Below are positions 5,641 to 7,181 of a DNA stretch of 7,181 nucleotides, piece after piece. The DNA is from Ignavibacteriaceae bacterium (lineage in GTDB: Bacteria > Bacteroidota > Ignavibacteria > Ignavibacteriales > Ignavibacteriaceae). Where the stretch lies: positions 1 to 7,181 of the forward strand of contig JANWIS010000181.1 in the NCBI GenBank assembly GCA_025449775.1. Direction: 5' to 3'. A model generated the notes under the pieces. The model saw only the letters and a list, made by a program, of their open reading frames with translations. It was not told where the DNA came from and searched no databases. Within the stretch, counting starts at the first letter, position 1, and every line of letters starts with the position of its first letter. Both the position numbers and the translations under genes were made by a program.

Positions 5641-5665
5641 ATCCCCTATTTACGGGGGATTTTTT
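5641..5665 (+). terminator. Intrinsic terminator downstream of the DUF559 gene
   Basis: ATCCCC at 5641-5646 pairs with GGGGAT at 5655-5660 around an 8-base loop, followed by an uninterrupted T run to 5665. This is a good rho-independent terminator on the plus strand. Its CCCC/GGGG stem resembles the neighbouring palindromic repeats, so it may be a decayed repeat copy. Confidence 0.65.
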
Positions 5666-5776
5666 ATAAAATTTATACAGTAAATTGAAGATTGAAATTC
5701 ATAATTTATGAGAATTTAGCTCATTATTCAATCAAATAATAAAACGGGACTAAAAATGTGCCCATTGCATAATAAT

Positions 5777-6862
5777 ATGATAAAGAAAATATTCCTGCTT
5801 TTTGTTGTTTTTACTTCATATACTTTTTCTCAGGACCTGGAGACAAAGATAAACGGTATTGTAGAACCTCTGATTGACGGCAAAAAGAATCTGGGTGTTG
5901 CCATAGGAGTATTTGAAATTGGCAGCGACGCACCAAAAACCTATTTTTACGGAAGAACAAATAAGGAAGATTCATCAAAACCGAATGAGAATACGGTTTA
6001 TGAAATTGGCTCAATTACAAATACATTTACAGCAACAATTTTGATGATGCTTGCACGTGAAGGCAAGATGCAGATAAATGATCTGGTGCAGGATTATCTG
6101 CCTGACTCCGTGACAATACATAATTTTACCAGCACAGAGCACATCAAGCTTATGCATTTGGTTACCCATACTTCCGGGCTCCCCAGGCTGCCATCAAACC
6201 TGTTTGCTGATAAGAAAACAAATCCTAAAGACCCGTATGCACATTACACACTTGCTGATATGTATGAGTTCATCAACAATCACATTCTTGATTATGAACC
6301 GGGCACAAAATACATTTACTCTAATTTCGGAATGGGGCTTCTTGGTCATTTAATGTCAAGGAAGACCGGCAAAACTTATGAAGAACTCATTCATTACTAC
6401 ATTCTTGATTCCCTTGGAATGACATCCTCCGGAATCAAACTCTCACCTGAGATGACAAAGAACCTTGCAAAAGGATACACAGAAAAGGGAGAACCTGCCC
6501 CGTTATGGAACCTCGGTGTTTTAGAAGGTGCCGGTGCAATCCGCTCAAACATGAAAGACATGCTTAAATACCTGGCATTTCATATGGGAAAAACTGATAA
6601 GATGGACTTCAAGGAGAGCCTGAATATTATGCAGAAGCGGAGATTTGAAACCGATATACCGAACGTTTACATTGGTATGGCATGGCATATTTCAGAAACA
6701 GCTGACGGTATGCAGGTTATCTGGCATAACGGCGGAACTGGGGGTTATATGAGTTTCATTGCTTTCATGCCTGAAATTGGTACGGGAGTAGTTGTGCTCA
6801 CCAACCAGGCAAGCACAGTTGATGAAACAGGAATAAAAATACTGAAGGCATTGCGGGAATAG
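5777..6862 (+). CDS. Exported serine hydrolase of the class C beta-lactamase/esterase family, SxxK lysine replaced
   Basis: A 361-residue secreted or periplasmic protein. From the ATG at 5777 it opens with a standard signal peptide (MIKKIFLLFVVFTSYTFSQ). The ATG at 5756 would place seven odd residues before it, so the later start is preferred. The beta-lactamase domain fills the rest. The nucleophile block is YEIGSITNTFTA, with Ser79 present but Asn82 (codon 6020-6022) where the family has the catalytic Lys. The YSN block (Tyr181) and the HNG block (WHNGGTGGY, His317) are intact, as is LVTHTSGLP. Members of the family hydrolyse esters, D-amino acid peptides or beta-lactams; which applies here is unknown. 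With the lysine gone, activity may be weak or absent, or use the Tyr as base. It sits between the repeat cluster and a sugar-nucleotide enzyme gene, as an apparently independent unit. Confidence 0.88.
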   Translation: MIKKIFLLFVVFTSYTFSQDLETKINGIVEPLIDGKKNLGVAIGVFEIGSDAPKTYFYGRTNKEDSSKPNENTVYEIGSITNTFTATILMMLAREGKMQINDLVQDYLPDSVTIHNFTSTEHIKLMHLVTHTSGLPRLPSNLFADKKTNPKDPYAHYTLADMYEFINNHILDYEPGTKYIYSNFGMGLLGHLMSRKTGKTYEELIHYYILDSLGMTSSGIKLSPEMTKNLAKGYTEKGEPAPLWNLGVLEGAGAIRSNMKDMLKYLAFHMGKTDKMDFKESLNIMQKRRFETDIPNVYIGMAWHISETADGMQVIWHNGGTGGYMSFIAFMPEIGTGVVVLTNQASTVDETGIKILKALRE

Positions 6863-6904
6863 TATTCTGACTTCCGGTTTGAATGATTCAATTGCTCAAA
6901 AAAG

Positions 6905-7181
6905 ATGAAGAAAATATTGATCACAGGCGCTTCGGGATATTTGGGTCCATATTTGTGCAATGAGCTGGTAAAGAATACAGGAAATTCCGTTACAGGTTTG
7001 TACAATTCTCACAGTTTTAATTCCGGAGGAATTGAACTGCTTCAGTGTGACCTTACAAATTTCAAGCGGCTAAAAGAAATAATCAACAGTATCAAACCCG
7101 ATATTGTTTACCACCTTGCATCAGTGACTCCAACACGGATTACAGATCAGTCAGATGATTATATTGAGTTTTTTAACAGTA
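6905..7181 (+). CDS. NAD(P)-dependent sugar-nucleotide epimerase/reductase (RmlD-like extended SDR), 3' end outside window
   Basis: The first 92 codons of an extended short-chain dehydrogenase/reductase. MKKILITGASGYLGPYL carries the GxxGxxG dinucleotide-binding loop (G8, G11, G14). This is followed by the expected acidic CDLTNFKRLKEII stretch and KPDIVYHLASVTPTRI, the strand and loop near the nicotinamide. The pattern is closest to RmlD-type reductases and related epimerases that act on nucleotide sugars for cell-surface polysaccharide, but the catalytic YxxxK and substrate region lie beyond the window, so the exact reaction cannot be named. It starts 42 bases after the serine hydrolase stop on the same strand, and co-transcription is possible. 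The upstream AAAAAAG is only a weak ribosome binding site. Confidence 0.85.
   Translation, partial: MKKILITGASGYLGPYLCNELVKNTGNSVTGLYNSHSFNSGGIELLQCDLTNFKRLKEIINSIKPDIVYHLASVTPTRITDQSDDYIEFFNS

Noticed and set aside
5708..5724. Short inverted repeat ATGAG/CTCAT upstream of the serine hydrolase, possible operator
   Set aside because: Only 5 bp with a 7-base loop in AT-rich sequence; too short to support.

Overview
The window looks like a chromosomal segment from the Bacteroidota/Chlorobiota/Ignavibacteriota side of bacteria. The evidence is a eukaryote-like alanine aminotransferase, AT-rich DNA with few clear Shine-Dalgarno sites, lysine/isoleucine-rich proteins, and a DUF559 gene flanked by CCCCCT-type palindromic repeats. 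The phylum is an inference from style, not from a marker gene.

Layout. Bases 1-411 hold the C-terminal part of an alanine aminotransferase. Bases 409-4567 are a visibly more AT-rich block of four accessory genes: a pentapeptide-repeat membrane protein with a broken 3' end, a divergent uracil-DNA-glycosylase-fold protein, a minus-strand zinc-finger/PD-(D/E)XK nuclease, and a two-helix membrane protein with a coiled coil. Bases 4617-4952 encode a small cupin. Bases 4980-5665 hold a DUF559 endonuclease-fold gene bracketed by a perfect inverted repeat, a third copy of that repeat, and a terminator. Bases 5777-6862 encode an exported class C beta-lactamase-family serine hydrolase whose SxxK lysine is replaced by Asn. 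From 6905 an extended short-chain dehydrogenase (sugar-nucleotide epimerase/reductase type) runs off the window.

Main result. The AT-rich block is a genomic island inserted at the 3' end of the aminotransferase gene. A 27-bp direct repeat (25/27 identical) lies at 382-408 and 4568-4594. The right copy still reads in the aminotransferase frame and continues to a stop at 4610-4612, just 4 bases before the cupin start. The ancestral locus was therefore probably a tight aminotransferase-cupin operon. A 4186-bp insertion split it and supplied a replacement stop codon. No integrase or transposase is visible in the island. Its cargo (DNA glycosylase fold, nuclease, membrane proteins) has the look of a defence or conflict cassette, but no gene in it is a recognised defence gene and this is inference.

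Second result. The DUF559 gene with its 35-bp perfect inverted repeat and nearby extra repeat copy looks like a small autonomous repeat-spreading unit, analogous in layout to REP/RAYT elements. The pentapeptide gene has a one-base frameshift in a run of six T, and repairing it restores a second membrane segment and joins the gene tightly to the glycosylase-like gene.
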